Source: Flavobacterium jejuense
GTDB taxonomy: Bacteria > Bacteroidota > Bacteroidia > Flavobacteriales > Flavobacteriaceae
Assembly: GCF_006491595.2 (NCBI RefSeq)
Contig: NZ_VEVQ02000008.1
Span: forward strand, 160,816-224,815
Reading direction: 5' to 3'
DNA length: 64,000 bases
The position numbers were made by a program, and so were the translations under genes. Below, piece by piece: positions 63,681-64,000 of this stretch. Every line of letters begins with the position of its first letter. Positions within the stretch are counted from its first letter, which is position 1. The notes beneath the pieces are model-generated. The model saw only the letters and a program-made list of their open reading frames with translations, searched no databases and was not told the DNA's origin.

Positions 63681-64000
63681 TCATTATGTCTTGTAGTTTT
63701 TTATATACAGTTTAGAATTGAATTATTTTTTATAGTATACTACATTTATTTATACCTTTTTTTTCTTTCAGAAACTTTATTCTCTAAAAAAGAATAGGTT
63801 CTCAAAATCCAATAAACCAAATTTTAACACAAACTATAGTTTTTCTATAAACATAGTTAAAGTTGAAAAAAAATAAAAATCTAAAAGAGCTTGGTTCTAT
63901 TTTTGTTGCAGAAAAAAATAAAAGCCTTTTAACCAACCTTTTAGTGTTTTTTATACTTTTTATTATAAAAAAAGAACGGTTTATATGTAACAAAAAGACA

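Larger units (their letters stand above)
63329..64000. other. Gene-poor right end
   Basis: Apart from the TTGTGACAA array and the possible OmpA-like scrap nothing convincing was found. The short frames here are Phe/Lys/Ile-rich and look non-coding. Confidence 0.6.

Noticed and set aside
63802..63993. Minus-strand 63-codon frame at the right end
   Set aside because: It is Phe/Lys/Ile-rich without any motif, signal peptide or supporting context, typical of chance frames in AT-rich sequence.

Overview
The window comes from a low-GC member of the Bacteroidota, most likely a Flavobacteriaceae (Flavobacterium-like) bacterium. Evidence: AT-rich codon use; Bacteroidota promoters of the form TTG-N(15-23)-TAnnTTTG; type IX secretion sorting domains of both types; a SusC/SusD locus; mevalonate-pathway isoprenoid genes; and no Shine-Dalgarno signals of note. 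No rRNA, tRNA, CRISPR array or insertion sequence was seen.

Positions 1-1150 hold the start of a secreted coiled-coil protein (leaving the window on the minus strand) and a lipoprotein nuclease. Positions 1244-13017 form the most unusual region, a peptide maturation and export island. It contains three intact small precursors with the same MKKSILNL leader, a double-glycine-type cleavage site and exactly four cysteines in each core. A fourth precursor is decayed. With them are a peptidase-ABC exporter (C39-PCAT), an HlyD-type adaptor, one intact and one frameshifted membrane disulfide-forming protein (cysteine-less C39-like domain + VKOR + thioredoxin domain), two TlpA-like thioredoxins and two small secreted proteins with carboxypeptidase-regulatory-like folds. 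I read this as a system that makes disulfide-bonded, leader-cleaved secreted peptides. No LanM, LanC, radical SAM enzyme or outer-membrane channel lies in the cluster.

Positions 13300-20415 are housekeeping genes: rodA-mrdA-mreD-mreC-mreB and purH, all on the minus strand. From 20416 to 21645 there is a decayed zone with a possible lantibiotic-dehydratase fragment and a family of short interspersed repeats. Then come a MacB-type permease, a large T9SS adhesin-like protein, a pentapeptide-like membrane protein, lepA, a dus gene, a pair of roadblock-like proteins, a SnoaL-like protein, an RsuA-family pseudouridine synthase, a mevalonate/prenyl block (UbiA, mevalonate kinase, mvaD), a TspO, an OmpA-domain protein, a helix-hairpin-helix membrane protein, a flavoprotein and a GDPD.

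Positions 41992-62787 are a complete starch/maltodextrin utilisation locus. A minus-strand operon encodes an MFS sugar transporter, beta-phosphoglucomutase, a GH65 phosphorylase, a GH97 alpha-glucosidase, two GH13 enzymes and an esterase-like protein. A LacI-type regulator and a perfect 14-bp palindrome lie between it and the plus-strand susC-susD-susE-GH13(T9SS) operon. The proposed flow is: surface GH13 amylase cuts starch, SusCDE bind and import oligosaccharides, periplasmic GH13/GH97 shorten them, MFS imports maltose, GH65 phosphorolyses it, and PgmB makes glucose-6-phosphate. The right end holds a small lipoprotein gene and a gene-poor tail with a striking six-copy array of a TTGTGACAA motif.
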